From UBA1275 sp002323515 (GTDB lineage: Bacteria > Bacteroidota > Rhodothermia > Balneolales > Balneolaceae), in contig CAXGAH010000023.1 in NCBI GenBank assembly GCA_964007875.1, positions 1 to 34,572 on the forward strand: 34,572 bases of DNA, read 5' to 3'. This document shows positions 27,572 to 34,572 of the stretch, piece by piece (position 1 is the stretch's first letter; each line of letters begins with the position of its first letter). A program made the position numbers and the translations under genes. The notes under the pieces are model-generated. The model was not told where the DNA came from. It made no database searches and saw only the letters and a program-made list of their open reading frames with translations.

Positions 27572-28663
27572 CTAAAGACATGCATCTTGGCTCCAAAACA
27601 ACATTTTCATGCAGTAAATACTCCCACCACTTTTCAAGAACTCATAGGTAGGTAACTCAGCTACAGTAAAACCATTTGACTCAAGAAGGCGAGCCGTTTT
27701 AGGACTGCCAGAAGGGAGTAAAACTCGTCTTCCTGCAACAGCTGTGGCATTACATGCAAAAGACTCGAGGGTTTCCCTTTCATCTATTTCTAACACCACA
27801 TCAAAATAATGATGAATCAATTCCAGTCCCACTTCATCAAAAGCTCTAGGATAAATCATCACTGTTTGCTCATCGAGCATACAAAAACAGGTATCCAGAT
27901 GATACAGTCGTTCGTCTTGCAATCGAAGTGAGATAACAGGTACCCTTGTGAATGCGGCTAATGCCTCTATTGCGTTCATGCTGGTTCTGAAACCATGACC
28001 CGCCCAAATAAGAGAACGTTCTGGATGCCACTGAACGTCGCCCATTCCCTCAAAAAATAGCGGTATTTTATCCGTTTCAACCATTTTATTCGCTGCATTA
28101 ACTGTCTGCTGGTTTATCGTTTTTTGGCTTTCTTCGTTCCGTTGGTCAACAGGAAATATAGAATGTACAGGGTATCCTTTATGCGCTAGAACCTGATGAA
28201 GGTATGGCACTTCAGAGCGCCGCATTGGGCTGCGCATGGCCCCCATAAGGAAGGAAGCTCCCGCCTCTTCTTCCCAGAGTGGAAAGCTTTGATTCGCACA
28301 AAAAACTAAATCCGGCAATCCTTCCTTTCCTTTTAGGGGGTGAACATAAAGCCCCCACTCTTCAAATTGAGCCGTCACCCCTGACCATTCAAGCCAAGCT
28401 TGGTTTTTATCCACGCAACCAATCATTGATTTCATGTGAGGGTTAATCACATATTCCACATCAAAAAATTCAGGTTCTACCATCATAACCTGATCTGGCC
28501 ACGGCATTTTTGGTCGCGAGGCTATTGTTATGTCACATTCGTGTAGACTTCGAATTACCCCAGTATGTACTCGCTCCATCCACAGCCCTCCATGTTCAAT
28601 TACATCGGTGTTATTTGTTTGTCTTATTTGTTGTGGTACAATAGTAACAATTGACCGCAACAT
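27572..28663 (-). CDS. guanidino-group modifying enzyme family protein (DDAH/amidinotransferase-like)
   Basis: A 363-residue alpha/beta-propeller protein. Core motifs: EFFDVEYVINPHM, an FCANQSF segment with the family's substrate-contact pattern, FFEGMGDV, the catalytic His in YHLDTCFC, and the catalytic Cys near the end (C351 in GGSIYCM). These match the family that includes dimethylargininase, arginine deiminase and amidinotransferases, so it probably acts on arginine or a derivative. The start is uncertain: the ATG at 28663 has GGAAAA upstream, but the family core begins near MPWPD (ATG at 28507). It lies next to carAB-type arginine metabolism genes only loosely, so the reaction is not resolved. 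Confidence 0.8.
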   Translation of the reverse strand: MLRSIVTIVPQQIRQTNNTDVIEHGGLWMERVHTGVIRSLHECDITIASRPKMPWPDQVMMVEPEFFDVEYVINPHMKSMIGCVDKNQAWLEWSGVTAQFEEWGLYVHPLKGKEGLPDLVFCANQSFPLWEEEAGASFLMGAMRSPMRRSEVPYLHQVLAHKGYPVHSIFPVDQRNEESQKTINQQTVNAANKMVETDKIPLFFEGMGDVQWHPERSLIWAGHGFRTSMNAIEALAAFTRVPVISLRLQDERLYHLDTCFCMLDEQTVMIYPRAFDEVGLELIHHYFDVVLEIDERETLESFACNATAVAGRRVLLPSGSPKTARLLESNGFTVAELPTYEFLKSGGSIYCMKMLFWSQDACL

Positions 28664-28714
28664 CTGCTATTTTCCACACAATATTTAGTAGAATGTTATG
28701 ACCAATTAGATTCT

Positions 28715-28722
28715 TAATTTTG
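28715..28722 (+). promoter_or_regulatory. possible -7 element close to the ddl start
   Basis: TAATTTTG matches TAnnTTTG but lies only five bases before the ATG at 28728, which would give a leaderless or nearly leaderless message. No good -33 TTTG was found at the usual distance, so this may be coincidence. Confidence 0.25.
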
Positions 28723-28727
28723 CTTTT

Positions 28728-29927
28728 ATGACAGAGCAGGCACCCAATTTAGTCGTCGCTTTTGGCGGAGTTTCACCCGAACACGAAGTTTCGGTACTCA
28801 CCGCTATGCAAGTGATGAGCGCACTTTCCGATTCCAAATATACCATACTTCCCCTTTACATAAGTAAATCAGGGCAATGGCTCACCGGAGATATTCTAAA
28901 AGAACTAGAACAATTCGGTGATCTAAACGCCCTAATCCAGCAAGCCAGTCCTTGCTATTTTAACCGAGATCAACTGGGACGTGTTTTGTTAGAACATCCC
29001 AAAAAAGGACTGTTTTCCAAGCCCGTACAGCAAGCTATTTATGCGGTAGTGGTCGCTTTTCATGGCGGGACCGGTGAGAATGGTTCATTTCAGGGGATTT
29101 GTGAACAATTTAACCTTCCCTACACTGGGAGCGGGGTATTAGCCTCCTCTTTGGGCATGGACAAGGTTAAAGCCAAGCAACTATGCGAAGCGAACCGCAT
29201 ACCTGTTACCTCTTCTCTAAACTTTTATGAAGAGGATTGGGATCGTCACCACGCCACCATTCTAGAAGAAGTTGAACAACTTGGATATCCAGTGATTGTG
29301 AAACCCTCATCGCTGGGAAGTAGCATTGGAGTAAAAAAAGTAGACACCCAATCAGCCTTAATAAAAGCGGTAGAAACCGCGTTTCGATACGATGCTCAAA
29401 TACTCATAGAAGAGGCTATTGCTCCCTTGATTGAAATTAATTGTGCGGTATTAGGCACCCCTGAATCCTGTATTTCCAGCGTATGTGAACGACCTATTGG
29501 TAGTGGTGAAGCGCTCTCATTTGCCGATAAATATCAACGGGGTGGATCCGCTGATAAAGGCATGGCTTCTGCTGATCGTGTAATTCCTGCAGATATCTCT
29601 GACGAACTAAATCAAGAAATACGAGCATTATCAGAACAAATATTTAGAGTATTTCAGGCAGCTGGAGTAGCGCGAATTGACTACTTGGTTCAAAAGGACA
29701 CTGAAAAAGTGTACTTTAATGAAATCAACACCATCCCGGGGTCTTTTTCCTACTATCTTTGGGAGCATTCTAAGCTCAGTTTTACCGATTTACTGGATCA
29801 GCTAATAGAAATGGCCCTTACCGTGCATCAACAAAAAAATGGGCGGATACTGCAGTACGATACCAACCTTCTAAGCGATAAAGCTACCACTGGATTGAAA
29901 GGACTAAAAGGAAGCAAATATCTATGA
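28728..29927 (+). CDS. ddl: D-alanine--D-alanine ligase
   Basis: A 399-residue ATP-grasp ligase that joins two D-Ala for peptidoglycan. The N-terminal signature is AFGGVSPEHEVSVLTAMQV, FHGGTGENGSFQGICE follows, the ATP-grasp core has YPVIVKPSSLGSSIGVKK, and FNEINTIPGSFSYYLWE is the ligand-binding C-terminal motif. Length is at the long end for Ddl (often 310-370). The gene overlaps nadK by four bases (ATGA at 29924), a sign of coupled translation. No RBS is obvious before the ATG. Confidence 0.95.
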   Translation: MTEQAPNLVVAFGGVSPEHEVSVLTAMQVMSALSDSKYTILPLYISKSGQWLTGDILKELEQFGDLNALIQQASPCYFNRDQLGRVLLEHPKKGLFSKPVQQAIYAVVVAFHGGTGENGSFQGICEQFNLPYTGSGVLASSLGMDKVKAKQLCEANRIPVTSSLNFYEEDWDRHHATILEEVEQLGYPVIVKPSSLGSSIGVKKVDTQSALIKAVETAFRYDAQILIEEAIAPLIEINCAVLGTPESCISSVCERPIGSGEALSFADKYQRGGSADKGMASADRVIPADISDELNQEIRALSEQIFRVFQAAGVARIDYLVQKDTEKVYFNEINTIPGSFSYYLWEHSKLSFTDLLDQLIEMALTVHQQKNGRILQYDTNLLSDKATTGLKGLKGSKYL

Positions 29928-30793
29928 AATGTGCGCTAATTACCAATCCCAAAAAGTACGAAGTACAGCAAGTATTACAGCAAACATTGGTATGGGCACA
30001 AGACAAGGAAGTTCATTGCTATATCGATGAACAAACGGCCGAATCTCTGAACCTGATTGAAACCGATGGACTCCACTTTTGCCAAGGGGATACTGCTGCA
30101 ATAGAAGCTTCGGACCTACTTATCGTAATTGGAGGCGACGGAACCTTACTCTACGCCGCCCGACTCGCGCGAGGGCTGGAAAAACCGATTTTAGGGATTA
30201 ACAGTGGTCGCCTAGGATTCATGAACGATGTTTCCATTGAGGAAATGCATTCCGCTTTGGACGCACTTATTGAACAAAATTACACTTTAGACTACCGGCA
30301 TTTTCTGCAAGCAATCGATCAAAAAGGCCAGCTCTATTTTGCCTTAAACGAGTGCCTGTTTACTCGCCGCGATTCAAGCTCTATGATTAATATAGACGCT
30401 GAATATGATGGAGACCTCATAAACACCTACTGGTCTGACGGCCTCATCGTAGCCTCCCCAACCGGGTCGACTGCCTATAATCTTTCGGCTGGGGGCCCCA
30501 TCGTTATGCCCGGCTCCGGCGTGCTTGTCGTCACTCCTGTTAACCCACATACACTAACTACTCGTCCTTTGGTGTTGTCTTCAGACAAGGAGCTTCGAAT
30601 TTCTATCCCCGAATCCGATCCTTCCGTAATTTTTTCCTGCGACGGAGTGGTTCAACCCGTATCAGAATACCCTTTTTCCATCCGTATAAAAAAATCCAGC
30701 TCCCGAATTCCACTCGTGCACCTGAACAATCACAGCTATTTTGACACGCTCCGCAAAAAACTTATGTGGGGTCAAGACTCCCGACGTAGCTAA
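29924..30793 (+). CDS. nadK: NAD kinase
   Basis: A 289-residue NAD kinase that makes NADP from NAD and ATP or polyphosphate. The nucleotide motif IGGDGTLLYAARLA is at about residues 69-82, SGRLGFMNDV follows, NECLFTRRDSS holds the conserved NE/D-type residues, and SDGLIVASPTGSTAYNLSAGG is the diagnostic C-terminal segment. The start overlaps the end of ddl by four bases. The gene is followed by about 150 bases before mdh. Confidence 0.95.
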   Translation: MKCALITNPKKYEVQQVLQQTLVWAQDKEVHCYIDEQTAESLNLIETDGLHFCQGDTAAIEASDLLIVIGGDGTLLYAARLARGLEKPILGINSGRLGFMNDVSIEEMHSALDALIEQNYTLDYRHFLQAIDQKGQLYFALNECLFTRRDSSSMINIDAEYDGDLINTYWSDGLIVASPTGSTAYNLSAGGPIVMPGSGVLVVTPVNPHTLTTRPLVLSSDKELRISIPESDPSVIFSCDGVVQPVSEYPFSIRIKKSSSRIPLVHLNNHSYFDTLRKKLMWGQDSRRS

Positions 30794-30841
30794 TCGTTTT
30801 TCGGGTAACTACAATTACTGGTTCCAGTTCATTCAGGCTTA

Positions 30842-30892
30842 ATAGCTAATTTTTCAGCTATAGGTGAATAAAATTCTTATTTTACTTTATTC
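30842..30892 (+). promoter_or_regulatory. inverted repeats upstream of mdh
   Basis: Two short perfect inverted repeats: ATAGCT/AGCTAT (30842-30861) and GAATAAA/TTTATTC (30866-30892). The second sits 53 bases before the mdh ATG. They could be an operator or a nadK 3' hairpin; AT-rich bases make chance plausible. Confidence 0.3.
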
Positions 30893-30945
30893 GGATAAAA
30901 AGATAGAATAACCAAACAAAAAAACTTAAAACACCACCCAAAGCC

Positions 30946-31905
30946 ATGAAAGTAACCGTTGTTGGAGCCGGAGGAAATGTTGGATCTACCGTAGCGCTCA
31001 GCGTTGCACAAAGAGATTTTGCAAAAGAAGTTATCGCTTTAGATTTAGAGCGGAAACAAGACGATAAAACCTTTTATCCTTCCAAAGGACGCGCATTAGA
31101 CCAATGGGAAGCATCGCCCATTCACCTATTTGACACAAGAGTTAAAGGATCTACAGACTATGCTGATACGGCGGGTTCCGATGTGTGCGTAATTACCGCA
31201 GGAGTGCCTCGAAGACCAGGGATGAGTCGTGACGATTTACTGGAAATTAATGCCAATATAGTTCGCAGTGTTACAACAGAACTAGTAAAGTACTCTTCTG
31301 ATACCATTCTTATTATTGTTTCTAATCCATTAGACGTAATGGTTCAAGTGGCCAAAGATGCATCAGGGCTTCCTTATGAAAAAGTCATGGGGATGGCTGG
31401 TATTTTGGATACTGCTCGATATCGAGCGTTCATTGCCGATGAATTAGATGTTTCACCAAAAGATATTCAAGCCCTACTAATGGGTGGGCATGGTGACACT
31501 ATGGTTCCGTTACCTAGGTTCACTACCTTATCAGGAATGCCTATTACTCATTTTATTACTGAAGAACGACTAGATGAAATTGTTGATCGTGCTAAAAAGG
31601 GTGGTGGCGAAATTGTCGGACTCATGGGAACCTCAGCATGGTATGCTCCGGGTGCCGCAGCCGCTCAAATGGTTGAGGCGATATTGTTGGATCAAAATAG
31701 AATTTTTCCCGTCTGCGCTCACATAGATGGAGAATACGGAATTGATGATCTGTATATTGGAGTTCCAGTCAAACTCGGAAAAGGTGGTATAAAAGAAGTA
31801 ATTGGGGTTGAATTAACCAAAAAAGAAAACGAACTTTTACAGGAGTCGGCTAAAGCCGTTCGCGGTACTCTTGACGACTTTAAAGCACTTATGAACAATA
31901 AATAA
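30946..31905 (+). CDS. mdh: malate dehydrogenase, LDH-like type
   Basis: A 319-residue NAD-dependent malate dehydrogenase of the tricarboxylic acid cycle. The Rossmann motif is VTVVGAGGNVGST (residues 3-15). The substrate-discriminating segment GVPRRPGMSRDDLL has the Arg that favours malate/oxaloacetate over lactate/pyruvate. VSNPLDVMVQV and GMAGILDTARYRAF follow, and the active-site His is H182 in MGGHGDTMVPL. A clear terminator follows the gene. Length is normal for the LDH-like branch used in many Bacteroidota. Confidence 0.96.
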   Translation: MKVTVVGAGGNVGSTVALSVAQRDFAKEVIALDLERKQDDKTFYPSKGRALDQWEASPIHLFDTRVKGSTDYADTAGSDVCVITAGVPRRPGMSRDDLLEINANIVRSVTTELVKYSSDTILIIVSNPLDVMVQVAKDASGLPYEKVMGMAGILDTARYRAFIADELDVSPKDIQALLMGGHGDTMVPLPRFTTLSGMPITHFITEERLDEIVDRAKKGGGEIVGLMGTSAWYAPGAAAAQMVEAILLDQNRIFPVCAHIDGEYGIDDLYIGVPVKLGKGGIKEVIGVELTKKENELLQESAKAVRGTLDDFKALMNNK

Positions 31906-31935
31906 CGAGGACAAAGGTTCTCACTACTTGCTTTT

Positions 31936-31969
31936 AAATCCCGCTTCGTTTCGTTGCGGGATTTTTTTT
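31936..31969 (+). terminator. terminator after mdh
   Basis: ATCCCGC (31938-31944) pairs with GCGGGAT (31956-31962) around an 11-base loop and is followed by eight T on the plus strand: a clean intrinsic terminator 31 bases after the mdh stop. It may also end the converging flippase transcript. Confidence 0.9.
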
Positions 31970-31988
31970 GGGTCTTTATTTTCGTGGT

Positions 31989-33470
31989 TTATACGGTTTT
32001 ACCAACGCTGTTCAATAGAAGTAGCGGTACGATTAGGATCATCGATACGACAAATAACAATAGACCCACCATTTCAGGAGACCATCCAACCATCATTTGA
32101 ACAAGCTCCGCACTCCAAACAGCACCGGCCGCAATGAGCATAGTTCCAAACGCACGTACTAGTCCAAAAGGGACTTGCATGGCTTGCTGTGCAACCTTAT
32201 GGAGAACAACTGCCATGGTTCCATAGCTAAGCACGGTGGCGATGGCCGCTCCAGTCATACCTAGCACAGGAATAAGTGCAACATTCACGATCACTGTGAT
32301 TAACGCGCCCAATCCAGTGATTTGTGCCAAATTTTTGGTTTTCTCTTGAATAAATATACCCGCTGAGAAATTTACGTACCAGCCTTGAAACCAATAGGCC
32401 AATAGCAGCCATGGTACAATACTTAGGCCCGACCAATACGCCTGATCGATTAGAGTTGTGTTCAAAAAGGGAACTGAAATTGCAACAATTGAATCCACAA
32501 ATAGGCCTACTCCTAAAAATACGGCGGCGGCGGCTATATTAAAATAACGGAAAGCCTGACCAAAAATAACGGGTGCGTTAGGTTCGTTACTTTGTCTCAT
32601 GAAAAAAGGCTGCCAAGCCATTCGATACATTTGCACGAGTAACAACATAAAAACAGCCAACTTATAACAGGCATTATATACACCCACTATATGATCCGCA
32701 CTCCACTCCAACCCATAGATAGCATAGATTTGTTCGCTGCTTAAACTTTTTAAAAAGAAGCGGTCCAGGGCTTCATTGACCACATGCGCTAAACCAGCGG
32801 GGATGAATGGCCATCCAAATTGAATCATTTTTCGTAGCATATCACTGGACCATGAACCTCTCCAGAGTGATCTGGTCAGTCCAAATACTCCTAATAGCAC
32901 AGCGGAAGACGCTAGAAAATTAGCCATAAATATTGCTTCAATCCCCCAATCTAAACCCAAGATTAGATACCCATTTAACCCCACATTTATAGCCACATGT
33001 CCCAGTTTTAACCAGGCAAATGAATAGGCCCGCTTGGACAGTCTCAATTCTGCAAAAGGTACAATGGCTAATGCATCAACCAGAAGAATACCTATCATTA
33101 GCAGGTAGATACGGCCCTCACCTGAAACATTGGCTGGTAGTGAGAGTAAACCAGAAAGTGGAGCCTGAAAAAGTAGGAGTATAAGGCTGATTAACAAACC
33201 AATGGCTAATAAAGCTCGCTGTATAGTGGAAAATAAATGAGTAACCTGTTCACGATCTTTACCGTAGCGAAGGTAGGAGGATTCCATTCCAAAGGTAAAA
33301 AGTACCTGAAGTAACCCTATGGCAGCATAAACAAGACCCACTACGCCGTACGCATCAGGATTGAATAGCCCTGTATGAAAAGGTACCAATAAATAATTGA
33401 TAAATCGGGCAATGACACTACTAATGCCATAGACCAATGTATCAGATAATAAATATTTAAGTGGTTTCAA
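31989..33470 (-). CDS. MOP-superfamily lipid-linked sugar flippase (Wzx-like)
   Basis: A 493-residue protein with about 12-14 membrane segments. The start SDTLVYGISSVIARFINYLLVPF and GVVGLVYAAIGLLQVLFTFGMESSYLRYGKD are typical of Wzx/polysaccharide biosynthesis flippases of the MOP exporter superfamily, which move undecaprenyl-linked oligosaccharides or related lipids across the inner membrane. Its cargo cannot be read from sequence, and no glycosyltransferases are nearby in the window. It starts seven bases after the aroQ stop, so it is co-transcribed with aroQ and the HIT gene. Confidence 0.87.
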   Translation of the reverse strand: MKPLKYLLSDTLVYGISSVIARFINYLLVPFHTGLFNPDAYGVVGLVYAAIGLLQVLFTFGMESSYLRYGKDREQVTHLFSTIQRALLAIGLLISLILLLFQAPLSGLLSLPANVSGEGRIYLLMIGILLVDALAIVPFAELRLSKRAYSFAWLKLGHVAINVGLNGYLILGLDWGIEAIFMANFLASSAVLLGVFGLTRSLWRGSWSSDMLRKMIQFGWPFIPAGLAHVVNEALDRFFLKSLSSEQIYAIYGLEWSADHIVGVYNACYKLAVFMLLLVQMYRMAWQPFFMRQSNEPNAPVIFGQAFRYFNIAAAAVFLGVGLFVDSIVAISVPFLNTTLIDQAYWSGLSIVPWLLLAYWFQGWYVNFSAGIFIQEKTKNLAQITGLGALITVIVNVALIPVLGMTGAAIATVLSYGTMAVVLHKVAQQAMQVPFGLVRAFGTMLIAAGAVWSAELVQMMVGWSPEMVGLLLFVVSMILIVPLLLLNSVGKTV

Positions 33471-33477
33471 CTCTACC

Positions 33478-33909
33478 TTATTTAGCGTAGATACCTTCTA
33501 TCGCTCGTATTCCTAACAAGTAACTGTCGGCCCCAAAGCCTGTAATAATTCCATCCATAACTGCGCCCGTTACCGAATGTTCGCGAAATTTTTCTCGAGC
33601 ATGAATATTGGAAAGATGTACTTCAACCTTAGGTATGGAAATTGGATCTAGGGCATCTCTCAAAGCTACCGATGTGTGGGTATAACCACCTAAGTTTACC
33701 ACTAGCCCCTCAGTACCATCGGTGAGCACTTCTTGAATTCGATAGATCAAATCACCTTCTATATTTGACTGAAAAAAATTAATGGAATGTTCTGTATAAG
33801 ATGCCTGGATATACGTATTCAATTGATCTAAGGTCATTGAACCATAGGTATCCGGATCTCGAGTACCTAAGAGGTTTAGATTTGGTCCGTGGATAATAAG
33901 AAGCTTCAT
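33478..33909 (-). CDS. aroQ: type II 3-dehydroquinate dehydratase
   Basis: A 143-residue enzyme of the shikimate pathway that converts 3-dehydroquinate to 3-dehydroshikimate. The N-terminal IIHGPNLNLLGTRDPDTYGS holds the catalytic Arg and Tyr region, FFQSNIEGDLI follows, then GGYTHTSVALRDAL and VEVHLSNIHAREKFREHS, which carries the active-site His and Arg. Length is usual (about 140-150). It overlaps the HIT gene by four bases (TGA/ATG), pointing to coupled translation; the pairing is not functionally obvious. Confidence 0.95.
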   Translation of the reverse strand: MKLLIIHGPNLNLLGTRDPDTYGSMTLDQLNTYIQASYTEHSINFFQSNIEGDLIYRIQEVLTDGTEGLVVNLGGYTHTSVALRDALDPISIPKVEVHLSNIHAREKFREHSVTGAVMDGIITGFGADSYLLGIRAIEGIYAK

Positions 33910-34304
33910 TGATGTAGATGTTTAGCAATATATTCGGCAATATGACGCATTTCGTCACTCTTGAGTTCAATAGAACGTCCCAAACGGAAAGGGCCTCCCT
34001 CAGCGTACATAGGAATCAAATGAACATGGGCATGGGGCACTTCAAGTCCCTCTACCGTTATACCCACTCGAATGGGCTTGAGCGCCTGATCCATGGCTTT
34101 AGCAACCTTCTTAGCAAATTCCATGAGTCCCAGATACGTGTGATTATCCAAATCGAACACATAATCTACCTCATTTTTTGGAACAACTAGAGTGTGACCT
34201 TTGGATACCGGTCGTATATCTAAAAACGCAAAGTAATTGGAGCTTTCTGCCACCTTATGGCAGGGTATTTCACCTGCTATGATTTTACTAAAAATACTAG
34301 CCAT
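33906..34304 (-). CDS. HIT family nucleotide hydrolase
   Basis: A 132-residue histidine triad protein. FSKIIAGEIPCHKVAE is the usual start, PVSKGHTLVVPK follows, and the catalytic triad is in HAHVHLIPM (HxHxH). HIT proteins hydrolyse dinucleoside polyphosphates or aminoacyl-AMP-type substrates; the exact one is unknown. It is the first gene of the minus-strand HIT-aroQ-flippase unit, so its promoter should lie in 34305-34380, where no consensus is clear. Confidence 0.92.
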   Translation of the reverse strand: MASIFSKIIAGEIPCHKVAESSNYFAFLDIRPVSKGHTLVVPKNEVDYVFDLDNHTYLGLMEFAKKVAKAMDQALKPIRVGITVEGLEVPHAHVHLIPMYAEGGPFRLGRSIELKSDEMRHIAEYIAKHLHQ

Positions 34305-34468
34305 TTATTTGAACATAATCATCGGATTCCTACAATTTGTACCTTCCAATAGTACGGTATTCCAAGCACTTAGAAAAAAAAATCACCAACTAATACCGAC
34401 CCTTAACCCTAGCTTAGCTACTTCACCCAATGTAAGTGTATAAATTATTACACTCTTTTTTCCTTTTT

Positions 34469-34501
34469 TTTGAAAAAAAGCTATAAAAGGTCGTATATTT
34501 G
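34469..34501 (+). promoter_or_regulatory. Bacteroidetes-type promoter for the tRNA-Lys
   Basis: TTTG (34469-34472) is followed, after 21 bases, by TATATTTG (34494-34501), matching the TTTG/TAnnTTTG promoter of the Bacteroidota primary sigma factor. It lies 12 bases before the tRNA, a fitting distance. Confidence 0.75.
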
Positions 34502-34513
34502 AAGTCTGTGTTT

Positions 34514-34572
34514 GAACCGGTAGCTCAGTTGGTAGAGCAACTGCCTTTTAAGCCGTGGGTCGTGGGTTCGAG
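34514..34572 (+). tRNA. tRNA-Lys (anticodon TTT), cut by the window edge
   Basis: The first 59 bases of a tRNA. The acceptor strand GAACCGG is followed by TA, a D arm (GCTC/GAGC), an anticodon arm ACTGC-CTTTTAA-GCCGT with anticodon TTT, a GGGTC variable loop and the T arm start GTGGG-TTCGAG. The 3' end lies beyond the window. The middle pair of the anticodon stem (positions 29:41) is a T-C mismatch; an A in place of the C at 34554 would restore it. Confidence 0.93.

Noticed and set aside
1..34572. CRISPR arrays, insertion sequences, integrases, phage genes, restriction or toxin-antitoxin systems.
   Set aside because: No direct-repeat arrays, transposase-like proteins or related motifs were seen on either strand; only whole-gene searches could exclude very divergent forms.

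Overview
The window looks like chromosome of a Bacteroidota-related marine heterotroph, most likely Balneolota/Rhodothermota-like; this is inferred, not proven. The clues are an AT-rich base composition, an ABC-2 permease fused to an M1 aminopeptidase, a Bacteroidetes-type TTTG/TAnnTTTG promoter in front of a tRNA gene, many lipoproteins, and a CarB that stops before its regulatory domain. No phage, insertion sequence, CRISPR array or defence island was recognised. Most of the window is housekeeping and envelope biology.

Left part (1-7939): the 3' end of the permease/M1 peptidase fusion meets a three-gene minus-strand carbohydrate operon (MFS transporter, Gfo/Idh/MocA oxidoreductase, sugar isomerase/epimerase). 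A GroES-fold protein and a YitT-family membrane protein follow on the plus strand. Middle-left (7940-15688): a decayed gene for an apparently Tat-exported metallo-beta-lactamase-fold protein that has lost its catalytic core, a lipoprotein, an Omp85/BamA-like protein, a secreted M14 carboxypeptidase, then a metal and copper cluster. That cluster has a cation-diffusion-facilitator gene broken by one stop and one frameshift, a Sco1-like protein, a PCuAC-like chaperone and a convergent DUF411 protein.

Middle (15819-24333): a DUF423 membrane protein, an OmpR-type two-component pair, a short-chain dehydrogenase, a DUF58 protein and the carA-carB operon. The carA leader is about 350 bases long, with a terminator-like hairpin and two further inverted repeats. 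Right part (24688-34572): a penicillin acylase-type Ntn hydrolase overlapping a small membrane protein gene, a guanidino-group modifying enzyme, ddl-nadK translationally coupled, a malate dehydrogenase gene ending in a clear terminator, a minus-strand operon of HIT protein, aroQ and a lipid-linked-sugar flippase, and a tRNA-Lys cut by the window edge.

No clearly new multi-gene system was found. The best leads are the two broken genes, the CarB without its allosteric domain together with the structured carAB leader, and the penicillin acylase/small membrane protein pair.
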